Below, piece by piece: positions 41,426 to 50,113 of a stretch of 64,000 nt of DNA. This stretch comes from Paenibacillus sp. FSL H8-0048 (lineage in GTDB: Bacteria > Bacillota > Bacilli > Paenibacillales > Paenibacillaceae). Each line of letters starts with the position of its first letter. Positions within the stretch are counted from its first letter, which is position 1. A program made the translations under genes and the position numbers. A model generated the notes under the pieces. That model had not been told where the DNA came from. It searched no databases and saw nothing but the letters and a program-made list of their open reading frames with translations. The stretch spans positions 3,968,001 through 4,032,000 of the forward strand of contig NZ_JBBODF010000001.1 of the NCBI RefSeq assembly GCF_038002825.1, written 5' to 3'.

Positions 41426-41649
41426 GAATGAACGAAGCTGTGGCATAAGAACGGCTTAATGCCTATACTGTGCTAATACGCGCCGGAGGGAAGAATGTTT
41501 CTCTTCGGCCAGGGTTACGGTTTTATTTTGCTTCCGGGGCTGTACATCGGTTAAAATAGAATCAGAACCGCAGCTAGCGCTGCAAACGATTGCCGCAGTC
41601 ATCCATTCATGGTCTACAGTCACAAATAACGAAAACCGGGAGAGTTTCA

Positions 41650-42372
41650 GTGGAAGAATATGATAGTACACAAGTAACATTGAACAAGTTGCAGGTCCAC
41701 GTGAAGGATATGCAAAAGTGGCAGATTAACGAGGATTTTGCCAAGCAGGTTGAGAATTTCAAGGCTTTGCCGGCGCTGTACCGCCATGCTCTGAATGAGC
41801 TTGAGAATAAAATCGATATCATCCGGACCGAGTGGCAGGTGCGGGACGGCTTCAGCCCGATCGAGCATGTGAAGTGCCGGATCAAAGAACCGAAGAGCAT
41901 TGTGCAAAAGATGCAGCGCAAGGGCTATGAGCTGAACCTGGATAATATGGAACAGCACATCCATGATATTGCGGGGATGCGGATTGTCTGCGCCTTCGTG
42001 AAGGATATCTACCGGCTGGTGGATCACCTGTGCGCCCGCGAGGATATCCGTGTGCTTGAGATTAAGGATTACATCGCCCATCCGAAGCCGAACGGCTACC
42101 AGAGCCTGCACCTTATTGTGGCTATACCACTGGTGCTGCTGGATGGTACCCGCTGGGTGAAGGCAGAGATGCAGCTCCGTACCCTGGCGATGGATTTCTG
42201 GGCCAGCATGGAGCATATTCTCTACTATAAATTCGACAAACAGCTGCCTTCCCACGTGGCCGAGGAGCTGAAGGAAGCCGCCCGCGCCGCTGATGAGCTG
42301 GACCAGAAGATGCTCCGCCTGCGCCGGGAGATTCTGGAGCTGTCCGAAGGCAGCGGCGGCAACGAGTCTTAA
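41650..42372 (+). CDS. Small alarmone synthetase ((p)ppGpp synthetase, RelQ/YjbM-like)
   Basis: 240 aa single RelA_SpoT synthetase domain: PIEHVKCRIKEPKSIVQKMQRKG, HDIAGMRIVCAFVKDIYRLV, IKDYIAHPKPNGYQSLHLIV and EMQLRTLAMDFWASMEHILYYK, covering the ATP, GDP/GTP binding and Mg motifs. It lacks HD and TGS/ACT domains, so it is a small synthetase not a bifunctional Rel. GTG at 41650 with GGGAGAG before it is a better start than ATG 41590, giving a usual 240-aa length. It makes (p)ppGpp under cell-envelope or stationary stress. A terminator follows. Confidence 0.9.
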   Translation: MEEYDSTQVTLNKLQVHVKDMQKWQINEDFAKQVENFKALPALYRHALNELENKIDIIRTEWQVRDGFSPIEHVKCRIKEPKSIVQKMQRKGYELNLDNMEQHIHDIAGMRIVCAFVKDIYRLVDHLCAREDIRVLEIKDYIAHPKPNGYQSLHLIVAIPLVLLDGTRWVKAEMQLRTLAMDFWASMEHILYYKFDKQLPSHVAEELKEAARAADELDQKMLRLRREILELSEGSGGNES

Positions 42373-42439
42373 TTGTGCAGCACAGAAAACACATAAATTT
42401 AGGGCAAAATGGCCGCAGCCAGGCCTTTATCCGCCTACA

Positions 42440-42471
42440 GGAGGGGCACTTTTGTGCTCCTCCTTTGTTTT
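42440..42471 (+). terminator. Terminator after the alarmone synthetase gene
   Basis: GGAGGGGCAC and GTGCTCCTCC pair with one mismatch over a T4 loop and TTTGTTTT follows. Confidence 0.8.
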
Positions 42472-42617
42472 ACTGGCTGCTTTTTGGCGGTCAGGGCCGG
42501 AATCAGGTGCACTTCTGCTCCTCATTTCCGCCTGCTAAATATCAGCTAAATGTCCGCACGGCGACTTCCCGCCGATTCAGAGGGATTTTGGACTCCTGTC
42601 AAGAAAGTAGACAAAAC

Positions 42618-43448
42618 CTACAACGTTTTTCGCTTAAATGTGGCTGCAAACTGAACCGGAGAAACGTACCCCAGTGCCCCATGGATTCGTTTACGGTTGT
42701 AGAAAAATTCAATGTACTGGAAAATGGCATCATACGCCTGTTGCTTCGTTTTAAATCGATTCCAGTACACCAACTCTTTTTTTAAGAGGCTGTGAAAAGA
42801 TTCGATACAGGCGTTATCATAACAGTTTCCTTTGCGGCTCATGCTTGCGGTCATCTGGTACGTCTTTAGGCGTTCCCGGTAGTCTGCAGAGGCGTACTGG
42901 GAGCCTCGATCCGAATGGTGAATCAAGCCCTTTCCGGGGCGTTTGGCCTGGTAGGCAGCGTCCAGAGCGCCCTGTACGAGGTCAGTGGTCATCCGGTCGC
43001 TAAGCCGCCAGCCGACAATCTCCCGGGTACACAGGTCCAGCACGCTCGCCAAGTACATTCGTCCTTCCCGGCAGGGAATGTAGGTGATATCCGCTACCCA
43101 CGTCTGGTTCGGCTTTTCCGTGTGAAATTGCTGGTTTAACAAGTTGGGGGCAATGGGTAGCGGATGGTTGGAGTCGGTGGTGCATACGCGAAATCTCTTT
43201 GCGACACAAGAGCGCAGCCCCAGTTCTTTCATGTACTTGCCTACCGTGCGTTCACTGACCTGGTGCCCTTCACGCACTAGGAGAACCTTGATTTTGGGGC
43301 TGCCATAGCGACCCTTAGAGTCGTGAAAATGATAGGCAATCCGCTTTAGCAACAAGGCTTTACGAGTGGCTTGAGGGCTGGGCTTCGCTGTTCTCCATTT
43401 GTAATACCCGCTCCGGGACACCTGAAAGACACTGCACATCTTCTCCAC
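42618..43448 (-). CDS. IS3-family transposase OrfB (copy 1)
   Basis: The DDE integrase core is visible: Asp in TWVADITYI, Asp in IHHSDRGSQYAS and Glu in ACIESFHSLLKKE. The HTH_21 domain (YGSPKIKVLLVREGHQVSERTVGKYM) is near the N-terminus. The OrfB frame is open further upstream than the ATG at 43448 and would be joined to OrfA by a -1 slip on the A7 run in CTAAAAAAAGCC (about 43525-43535), giving the usual OrfAB transposase. The stop lies 20 bases inside the left end. Confidence 0.92.
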   Translation of the reverse strand: MEKMCSVFQVSRSGYYKWRTAKPSPQATRKALLLKRIAYHFHDSKGRYGSPKIKVLLVREGHQVSERTVGKYMKELGLRSCVAKRFRVCTTDSNHPLPIAPNLLNQQFHTEKPNQTWVADITYIPCREGRMYLASVLDLCTREIVGWRLSDRMTTDLVQGALDAAYQAKRPGKGLIHHSDRGSQYASADYRERLKTYQMTASMSRKGNCYDNACIESFHSLLKKELVYWNRFKTKQQAYDAIFQYIEFFYNRKRIHGALGYVSPVQFAATFKRKTL

Positions 43449-43486
43449 GCGGAACTCGGAGCGATGATCTTCAATAAACCGAAATC

Positions 43487-43783
43487 TCAGTTCTTTGGAT
43501 TGCTGAAGATGTGCACGGCTTTTTTTAGGATAGCCATCTCCTCTGTCAGGTCTGCGAGTTCTTGCTCCCGCTCCTTCAGTTGACGTTCCAGCTCTCTGTA
43601 TTTGTCTGGAGTAATGATGGGCTCATTCTCAAACTGCCGGTACTGACCTAGCCATTTATGCAACGTTTTGGCGGGGACATCCAGCTCCAGGGCCAATTCC
43701 GCCACCGTTTTCGTCTGCTCCTGGATGTACTTTACGGCCTGTCTTTTGTATTCTTCATTGTAGCTTCTCCGTGTTCCACTCAT
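43487..43783 (-). CDS. IS3-family OrfA (copy 1)
   Basis: 98 aa HTH/leucine-zipper protein: RRSYNEEYKRQAVKYIQEQTKTVAELALELDVPAKTLHKWLGQY and a C-terminal coiled coil ending LKKAVHIFSNPKN. AGGAGG is before the ATG. It overlaps the OrfB frame in the -1 phase. It is identical in protein sequence to copy 2 except at silent positions. Confidence 0.92.
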   Translation of the reverse strand: MSGTRRSYNEEYKRQAVKYIQEQTKTVAELALELDVPAKTLHKWLGQYRQFENEPIITPDKYRELERQLKEREQELADLTEEMAILKKAVHIFSNPKN

Positions 43784-43813
43784 GCGGACACCTCCTCGTT
43801 AAACTCATTATCT

Positions 43814-44677
43814 CTATTCTCTTAACGGGTGTCCACGGTTAACACTAACAGCAGTTTTTCGCTTAAATGTGGCTGCAAACTGAACCGGAGAAACGTACCC
43901 CAGTGCCCCATGGATTCGTTTACGGTTGTAGAAAAATTCAATGTACTGGAAAATGGCATCATACGCCTGTTGCTTCGTTTTAAATCGATTCCAGTACACC
44001 AACTCTTTTTTTAAGAGGCTGTGAAAAGATTCGATACAGGCGTTATCATAACAGTTTCCTTTGCGGCTCATGCTTGCGGTCATCTGGTACGTCTTTAGGC
44101 GTTCCCGGTAGTCTGCAGAGGCGTACTGGGAGCCTCGATCCGAATGGTGAATCAAGCCCTTTCCGGGGCGTTTGGCCTGGTAGGCAGCGTCCAGAGCGCC
44201 CTGTACGAGGTCAGTGGTCATCCGGTCGCTAAGCCGCCAGCCGACAATCTCCCGGGTACACAGGTCCAGCACGCTCGCCAAGTACATTCGTCCTTCCCGG
44301 CAGGGAATGTAGGTGATATCCGCTACCCACGTCTGGTTCGGCTTTTCCGTGTGAAATTGCTGGTTTAACAAGTTGGGGGCAATGGGTAGCGGATGGTTGG
44401 AGTCGGTGGTGCATACGCGAAATCTCTTTGCGACACAAGAGCGCAGCCCCAGTTCTTTCATGTACTTGCCTACCGTGCGTTCACTGACCTGGTGCCCTTC
44501 ACGCACTAGGAGAACCTTGATTTTGGGGCTGCCATAGCGACCCTTAGAGTCGTGAAAATGATAGGCAATCCGCTTTAGCAACAAGGCTTTACGAGTGGCT
44601 TGAGGGCTGGGCTTCGCTGTTCTCCATTTGTAATACCCGCTCCGGGACACCTGAAAGACACTGCACATCTTCTCCAC
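43814..44677 (-). CDS. IS3-family transposase OrfB (copy 2, read-through C-terminus)
   Basis: Same DDE core as copy 1 (VADITYI, HHSDRGSQY, CIESFHSL). The natural stop is lost with the left terminal repeat, so the frame continues into copy 1's right end and adds about 14 residues (AVSVNRGHPLRE) before TAG. The core is intact, so activity is possible, but the element could not move by itself without its own left end. The frame is again joined to orfA through the A7 slip site. Confidence 0.88.
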   Translation of the reverse strand: MEKMCSVFQVSRSGYYKWRTAKPSPQATRKALLLKRIAYHFHDSKGRYGSPKIKVLLVREGHQVSERTVGKYMKELGLRSCVAKRFRVCTTDSNHPLPIAPNLLNQQFHTEKPNQTWVADITYIPCREGRMYLASVLDLCTREIVGWRLSDRMTTDLVQGALDAAYQAKRPGKGLIHHSDRGSQYASADYRERLKTYQMTASMSRKGNCYDNACIESFHSLLKKELVYWNRFKTKQQAYDAIFQYIEFFYNRKRIHGALGYVSPVQFAATFKRKTAVSVNRGHPLRE

Positions 44678-45079
44678 GCGGAACTCGGAGCGATGATCTT
44701 CAATAAACCGAAATCTCAGTTCTTTGGATTGCTGAAGATGTGCACGGCTTTTTTTAGGATGGCCATCTCCTCTGTCAGGTCTGCGAGTTCTTGCTCCCGC
44801 TCCTTCAGTTGACGTTCCAGCTCTCTGTATTTGTCTGGAGTAATGATGGGCTCATTCTCAAACTGCCGGTACTGACCTAGCCATTTATGCAACGTTTTGG
44901 CGGGGACATCCAGCTCCAGGGCCAATTCCGCCACCGTTTTCGTCTGCTCCTGGATGTACTTTACGGCCTGTCTTTTGTATTCTTCATTGTAGCTTCTCCG
45001 TGTTCCACTCATGCGGACACCTCCTCGTTAAACTCATTATCTCTATTCTCTTAACGGGTGTCCACGGTTAACACTAACA
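43854..45079 (-). mobile_element. IS3-family element, copy 2 (lacking its left end)
   Basis: Same sequence as copy 1 from GTTTTTCGC (42625) onward; I saw one base difference (43535 A versus 44764 G region, silent in orfA). The first 28 bases (terminal repeat and stop of orfB) are missing: the copy runs straight into CAGC and the right end of copy 1. The two elements are therefore head to tail, most simply from a recombination or one-ended event between neighbouring copies. Confidence 0.85.
44716..45012 (-). CDS. IS3-family OrfA (copy 2)
   Basis: 98 aa, identical in protein sequence to the copy 1 OrfA (HTH KTVAELALELDVPAKTLHKWL, then coiled coil). AGGAGG before the ATG at 45012. Confidence 0.92.
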   Translation of the reverse strand: MSGTRRSYNEEYKRQAVKYIQEQTKTVAELALELDVPAKTLHKWLGQYRQFENEPIITPDKYRELERQLKEREQELADLTEEMAILKKAVHIFSNPKN

Positions 45080-45367
45080 GCATTTATCCCCTTCATTTCT
45101 CCATTCCGCCGACTTCCGGCCGATTCAGAGGGATTTATCCCCTTCATTCCCTTGCAGCCTCCCGCAACCTACCCGGCGCACTGCTCCCAAAACCAATATT
45201 ACTTGTAAGATCATCTATTGCGTTCGTGTCCCGGCATCTGATTCATTTCCACCAGTTGGCCTAGTTTACCCTCTAGATTACTTAAAGGACAGCTTCAGTC
45301 GCCGCACAAACATTGTAGCCTATAGCTCATTCAATCCCACTGTACCTATCTGTGTTACCTAAAGCTT

Positions 45368-45594
45368 AGCTTGCTCAAGCCAACCTCACAAATCCACGCG
45401 CCTACAGCTTGCTCAAGCCTACCTACAAATCCATGCACTTAAAGCTTACTCAAAGCTCACCTACAAATCCACGCGCCTAAAGCTTACTCAAAGCTTACCT
45501 ACAAATCCATGCACTTAAAGCTTACTCAAAGCCCACCTCACGCCCCGTGCAGCTACAACTTATTCAAGCCCGCCGCGCGCTTAGCAGCAGCTTC
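45368..45594 (-). repeat. 38-bp tandem repeat tract overlapping the 3' end of the Gln-rich gene
   Basis: Units begin at 45368, 45406, 45443, 45481, 45519 and 45557 (periods 38, 37, 38, 38, 38). The units alternate in their last 8 bases (ACGCGCCT / ATGCACTT), a higher-order 76-bp pattern. The last unit, at 45557, is the end of the coding sequence (GGGCTTGAATAAGTTGTAG read on the minus strand), so the repeats look like copies of the gene's own 3' end. The stretch 45080-45367 has no gene. Confidence 0.85.
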
Positions 45595-46605
45595 CGAGAC
45601 CCGGCGCATCAGCAGCGCAAGCCCTTCACGCGCCTTGGGTGTCTGCGGCAGGAGTGTGCTCCAATCCTCCTCCGGTTCCATTACCTCAGGCATTGCCGGA
45701 AAAGGACGGGAGGAGATCTCATGAAACAGCGGCCCCGGCTGGTGCAGAGAGCCTTCAGCCGCAGCCTCGGCCAGCCATTCTCCAGAGGATACAGCCGGAC
45801 CCTTGCGCTCCAGCCGGGCTAACTCGGACGCGAGCGACACAGATGCAGGCGCGTCTTCTTCCGCACTGCGCTCGTTCTCCTGCTCCGCCCACAGGGCGAA
45901 CACACCGGAGAGCAGCTCTTCCTTGGACAGTCCGCGCAGGGCTAACGCAAGCAGCGGCTCCTGGGTAAGCTGCTGCCTGATCCGCTCCACCAGTGCCTCA
46001 GCCGGCAGCAGACCCGTGCCCTGTTCATCCGCTGCCAGTCTCAACTCATCATCCGCAGGCAGCAACTCCAGCGCAGCAAGCCCGCCATTCAGGCTGCCCT
46101 GCAGCAGATCATACAGTTCACCCGGGTGCGCAGCGAGCTGATGTAGCACTTTATCCTTCCGGGCAGGTGTCCACTGCGGAATGCGCAGAGTGACAGCCTC
46201 CCGCTGCACCTGCGATAGCGACGCCTGCTGTCCTTGCTGCTGCACCTGCGGCTCTGCTTCCACCCGCTCTCCTTGCCCTTGCTGCACCTGCTGTTTTTTC
46301 TCGACTCGCTCTCCCTGCCCTTGCTGCACCTGCTGTTTTTTCTCCACCCGCTCTCCCTGCCCTTGCTGCACCTGCTGCTTATTCTCCAACCGCTCTCCCT
46401 GCCCTTGCTCCGCCAACTGCTTTTTCTCCGTCTGTTCTCTTTGCCGCAACGGTTCCGCCCACCGGCCCATATCCCCTTGCTTCTCTATCTCTGCTCCGGC
46501 TTTGCTGCTGCGTCTGTCTGCTCCTTCAGCAGCAGGCCCCACACTGCCGGTGGCCTTGATGACCCCGGGCAGCACCTCCAGCCGCAGCTCCAGCAGCTTA
46601 TACAT
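45553..46605 (-). CDS. Gln-rich repeat protein next to SNF2 helicase
   Basis: 350 aa, not recognised. Residues about 58-112 hold three to four copies of a 14-15-residue repeat (EKKQQVQQGQGERV) predicted to be a coiled coil; the DNA repeats with a 42-45-bp period. The rest is helical, Leu/Ala/Glu-rich (KDKVLHQLAAHPGELYDLLQGSL). No signal peptide. AAAGGAGG is before the ATG. It lies 39 bases after the SNF2 gene on the same strand, so it may be a partner of the helicase (inference). Confidence 0.65.
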   Translation of the reverse strand: MYKLLELRLEVLPGVIKATGSVGPAAEGADRRSSKAGAEIEKQGDMGRWAEPLRQREQTEKKQLAEQGQGERLENKQQVQQGQGERVEKKQQVQQGQGERVEKKQQVQQGQGERVEAEPQVQQQGQQASLSQVQREAVTLRIPQWTPARKDKVLHQLAAHPGELYDLLQGSLNGGLAALELLPADDELRLAADEQGTGLLPAEALVERIRQQLTQEPLLALALRGLSKEELLSGVFALWAEQENERSAEEDAPASVSLASELARLERKGPAVSSGEWLAEAAAEGSLHQPGPLFHEISSRPFPAMPEVMEPEEDWSTLLPQTPKAREGLALLMRRVSEAAAKRAAGLNKL

Positions 46606-46644
46606 AGGTGCTTCCTCCTTTTACCTTACAATCTATTGCCCGAT

Positions 46645-49600
46645 CTACATCCAGTCCTGCCCCTGCAGTTCAATCAGCTCCTTGAGCTCATGGTTAGACA
46701 TCTCGGTCAACCAGTTCTCGCCGGAGCCGACGACCTGCTCGGACAGGCTTTTTTTGCGTTCAATCAGCTCATCGATCCGCTCCTCCAGCGTTCCCTGGCA
46801 GATCAGCTTATGCACCTGTACATTCTTGTGCTGTCCAATCCGGAAGGCGCGGTCCGTCGCCTGGTTCTCTACTGCCGGGTTCCACCAGCGGTCATAATGC
46901 AGCACATGATTAGCCCTTGTCAGATTGAGGCCGACGCCGCCTGCCTTAAGCGAGAGAACGAAGAAGGCCGGACCTTCCCCCTCCTGAAAAGCATGCACCA
47001 TCTCGTCGCGCTCACGCTTCGAGATGCCGCCATGCAGGAAAAGCGGCGTCTGCCCGTATCTTCGGGCCAGCCGGCTGACCAGCAGCTCGCCCATCGCCAC
47101 ATACTGGGTGAAGATCAGCGCCGATTCGCCAAGCTCGGAGATGCTGTCGAGCACCTCGAACATGACGTCCATTTTGCCCGAAGGCTCACTGCGCAGGCTC
47201 CGCCCCTCGTCCTTGCGGAACAGCTGGGGATGATCGCAGATCTGCTTCAGCTTGGTCAGGGAAGACAGCACCAGCCCCCGACGGGCCATGCCTGAGCGCT
47301 CGCCGATGACGCCAAGCATCTCATCCACAACCCCCTGATACAGCGAAGCCTGGGTCTCCGTAAGCGGACAATAAGACTTCAGCTCCAGCTTCTCCGGCAG
47401 ATCCTTCGAGATATCCGGGTCACTCTTGAGACGCCGCAGCAGGAAGGGCGAGACTAAGCGGTGCAGCTCACGCAGCCGTTCTCCGCCCTCTCCCGATACA
47501 TAACGCTGGCGGAAGGAATGATAGGTCCCCAGATAGCCGGGGTTGAGAAAATGGAAAATCGACCACAGCTCGCCCAGCCTGTTCTCCACCGGGGTCCCGG
47601 TCATTGCGATCCGGTGCGGCGCGCTCAGCTTCATGACGCTCTGCGCCTGCTTGGTGCGGTGATTCTTGATATACTGTGCTTCATCCAGCACAACGGTAGA
47701 CCAGCGTACCCCGGCCAGATCCTCGCTGTCCCGGCCCGCCAGATGGTAGGTGGTCAGCACAATCTCATGGCCGGCCGCCAGCTCCCTGAATCCTTCACCG
47801 CGCACCCGCCGTCCTCCATGGTGAATGTGCAGGCTAAGCGAAGGGGCGAAGCGCTGCAATTCACGCTGCCAGTTGCCAAGCAACGAGGTCGGGCAGAGAA
47901 TCAGCACTGGCTCCTGCTTCTCACCTGGCGGGGCATTCAGCGCCCGGTCCAGCAGGCAGGTGATGACCTGTATGGTTTTGCCTAGACCCATATCATCGGC
48001 CAGGCAGACGCCGAAGCCGAGATTGCTGAGTGCCGTAAGCCACTGATAACCCCGCTCCTGATACGGACGCAGTGTTCCGTTCAGATCCTCCGGCACCGGA
48101 CGCAGCGGCATCCCGCGCAGCACATCGCCGTGCATGAGGGAGGCCAGCAGGCCGGAGGTCTCCATGCCGGTAACTGACATGCCCTTCCACAGCCGCTCCT
48201 CGCCATCTTCGGCCTCCAGGCGCATCCAGTCGGCTGCGGTCATCTCTCCGCTCTCGCCGCGCTTAATATATCTCAGGACCTGACGCACTTCCTTCGGGTC
48301 CACTTCAATCCACTCTCCCCGGAAGCGCACAAAAGGCACCCCCGCTTCCACCAGAGCATTCAGCTCCTCCTCGGTGATGTCTGAATCCCCCAGCGAGGCT
48401 TCAATGCGGAAGGAGATTAGCTCTTCCATGCCCAGCGCCGGCTGAATCGGGCCATCCGTGCCGCCAACCGGCGGCTGCATCTTCATTCTCATGCCGATCC
48501 GCCGGCGTCCCTCACGGCTCCAGCGCGATGGCATCTGCACGGTAATTCCCCGCTCCCGCAGCTGCTGCACACTCTCCTTCAGGAAGAAATACAGCCGCTC
48601 CGGCGGCAGATCAATTCCGCGCGGAGCCGGTTCAGCCAGCGATCGCCGGATATCCGGCGAACTCTTCGCCGCACGTCCCAGCGCAGCAAGCAGCTGCTGC
48701 TGGATATTACGGTATCGCTTGCCCCACAGGGTGAACTCCCGCTCCCGGCTGCTCCACACCGCTTCCGCCGGAATCCAGAATTCTCCCTCCTCCCGGCTCT
48801 CCGCCCAGAAGGTTAGCTGCCACAGCTCGCTGTCCTCCGCCGGCGGCTCCAGCCGCAGGCCCAGACTAAGCTGTCCGCTGCGGGCCTCCTCAGTCTCGAA
48901 ATGCGGCACCTCATGGCCCGCCGTCTCGTTCACCACGCTCAGCAGCTCCGTCACCTCAGCCGGGGTCCCCTGCACGGGGATATCCCGGCTGCCGGTAAGC
49001 AGACTGTTCCACCACAGCTCAGTCAGCGGAGAATAGCCGCGGCGGTAGTTAGCCTTATACGGCGCCAGCGCGCTCTCATGGGCGGCAACTACATTCTTAA
49101 TCTCGGCAGTCATGACCGCCTGCAGGAAGGAATACAGCACATATCCGCCCGCTTCCTCGCGCGAGGACAGGTCGCCTTCCTCGGCTACATGCGTGCCGAG
49201 CGCAAGCACTGGCATAGAGGCCGCCATCTGCAGGAAGAACTCCTTATCCGCCTCTTCCCGGAACGCCGGTGACCAGCACACGGCAGCGGCCTGTTCGCCT
49301 CCGCGCCGCCGCGAGCCGACCTTGCGCGGCGGCTGGGCACCGGGCACAATCCCGCCCTTGCCCATCAGCTCCAGCGCGAAACGGGCCGCAGCCGACCAGT
49401 AGCGCAGCTCGCCTCCAGGCTCAATGCCCTGGGCACGGCTGGCCTGTTCATCCCAGGCCAGCAGCAGCTCGAAAGCATCCTTCGGCGACAGCGCCAGTCC
49501 TTCCAGCGTGCGTCCGGGCAGTCCGCGCCGCGCCGGCTTGCCCTCCGCAGCAGCGGCTGCAGGATACTTCACCTCCGCCAGCCGCAGGGCAGCACCCGCA

Positions 49601-49734
49601 AAAGGACGCCAGCCGCTGCGGAGCTCCAGCCGTTTGATCACGCGTGTCCATGCGTCCACCTTCGGCTCGGAGGTTTCGCCCGAGAAGCAGAATAATACGT
49701 CCCCTAACCATATTGCATACAGATGCTTAATCAT
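46645..49734 (-). CDS. SNF2-family DNA helicase/translocase (YwqA-like)
   Basis: 1029 aa. The C-terminal half is a SNF2 ATPase: DDMGLGKTIQV (motif I), LTTYHLAGR, VVLDEAQYIKN (II), IAMTGTPVENRLGELW (III), FTQYVAMGELL and LSLKAGGVGLNLTRANHVLHYDRWWNPAVENQATDRAFRIGQHKNVQVHKLICQGTLEERI (IV-VI). The N-terminal 480 residues are an unassigned region with some relation to bacterial SNF2 accessory (DUF3670-like) domains. It is close to YwqA of Bacillus in size. The ribosome site is weak (GGAG, 11 bases away). It remodels DNA or RNA polymerase-bound DNA; the exact role is not known. Confidence 0.92.
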   Translation of the reverse strand: MIKHLYAIWLGDVLFCFSGETSEPKVDAWTRVIKRLELRSGWRPFAGAALRLAEVKYPAAAAAEGKPARRGLPGRTLEGLALSPKDAFELLLAWDEQASRAQGIEPGGELRYWSAAARFALELMGKGGIVPGAQPPRKVGSRRRGGEQAAAVCWSPAFREEADKEFFLQMAASMPVLALGTHVAEEGDLSSREEAGGYVLYSFLQAVMTAEIKNVVAAHESALAPYKANYRRGYSPLTELWWNSLLTGSRDIPVQGTPAEVTELLSVVNETAGHEVPHFETEEARSGQLSLGLRLEPPAEDSELWQLTFWAESREEGEFWIPAEAVWSSREREFTLWGKRYRNIQQQLLAALGRAAKSSPDIRRSLAEPAPRGIDLPPERLYFFLKESVQQLRERGITVQMPSRWSREGRRRIGMRMKMQPPVGGTDGPIQPALGMEELISFRIEASLGDSDITEEELNALVEAGVPFVRFRGEWIEVDPKEVRQVLRYIKRGESGEMTAADWMRLEAEDGEERLWKGMSVTGMETSGLLASLMHGDVLRGMPLRPVPEDLNGTLRPYQERGYQWLTALSNLGFGVCLADDMGLGKTIQVITCLLDRALNAPPGEKQEPVLILCPTSLLGNWQRELQRFAPSLSLHIHHGGRRVRGEGFRELAAGHEIVLTTYHLAGRDSEDLAGVRWSTVVLDEAQYIKNHRTKQAQSVMKLSAPHRIAMTGTPVENRLGELWSIFHFLNPGYLGTYHSFRQRYVSGEGGERLRELHRLVSPFLLRRLKSDPDISKDLPEKLELKSYCPLTETQASLYQGVVDEMLGVIGERSGMARRGLVLSSLTKLKQICDHPQLFRKDEGRSLRSEPSGKMDVMFEVLDSISELGESALIFTQYVAMGELLVSRLARRYGQTPLFLHGGISKRERDEMVHAFQEGEGPAFFVLSLKAGGVGLNLTRANHVLHYDRWWNPAVENQATDRAFRIGQHKNVQVHKLICQGTLEERIDELIERKKSLSEQVVGSGENWLTEMSNHELKELIELQGQDWM

Positions 49735-50113
49735 TGTTGGTTAATCTCCATTCTTGTGAGCAAACAGCAAGAGCAGCCCTTCCACTCCGGAAGACTGTCT
49801 CCTGCTGCGCGAGAAATATATTATGAAGCTGCACCGGCGGCAATAGCTCTAGCCGTACAGCCTTCCTGTTACGTTATTTGCTGCAACTTTTTCTTCATCC
49901 CTTCATCTTATACGAAAAAGCCTATATTTAAAAACTTTTCTGCACATTTTCTGTGATTTTCAGCAGATTGTTGCCCGGATCAGGCCATTACTGTCCAGAT
50001 TGCGTTCCAGCAGGAAGAACCGGCCCGCCCCTCCAGGCAAGCCGGTCCTGAAATCCCGTGCAGCAACTCGTGCTGGACTACTACACTCTGACGGGTTACA
50101 TTCTACCCGGCTC
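49735..50113. other. Intergenic spacer without gene
   Basis: 380 bases between two minus-strand genes. A stem ACCGGC...GCCGGT (about 50025-50047) near its GH31 side could be the terminator of the GH31 gene. The 49740-49960 part is AT-rich and could hold the promoter of the SNF2 gene; no clear hexamers were found. Confidence 0.4.

Larger units (their letters stand above)
42597..43850 (-). mobile_element. IS3-family element, copy 1 (complete)
   Basis: 1254 bp. The outer ends are TGTCAAGAAAGTAGACA (42597-) and the complement of CACTAACA (43850), each starting TGT when read inward, with related GTAGACA and GTGGACA blocks as imperfect terminal repeats. It has two overlapping frames, orfA and orfB, on the minus strand. 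No target duplication could be seen between 42593-42596 and 43851-43854. Flanks carry a copy of CCGATTCAGAGGGATTT at 42574 and 45118. Confidence 0.85.

Noticed and set aside
42589..45090. Composite transposon
   Set aside because: The two IS3 copies are adjacent with nothing between them, so there is no cargo.
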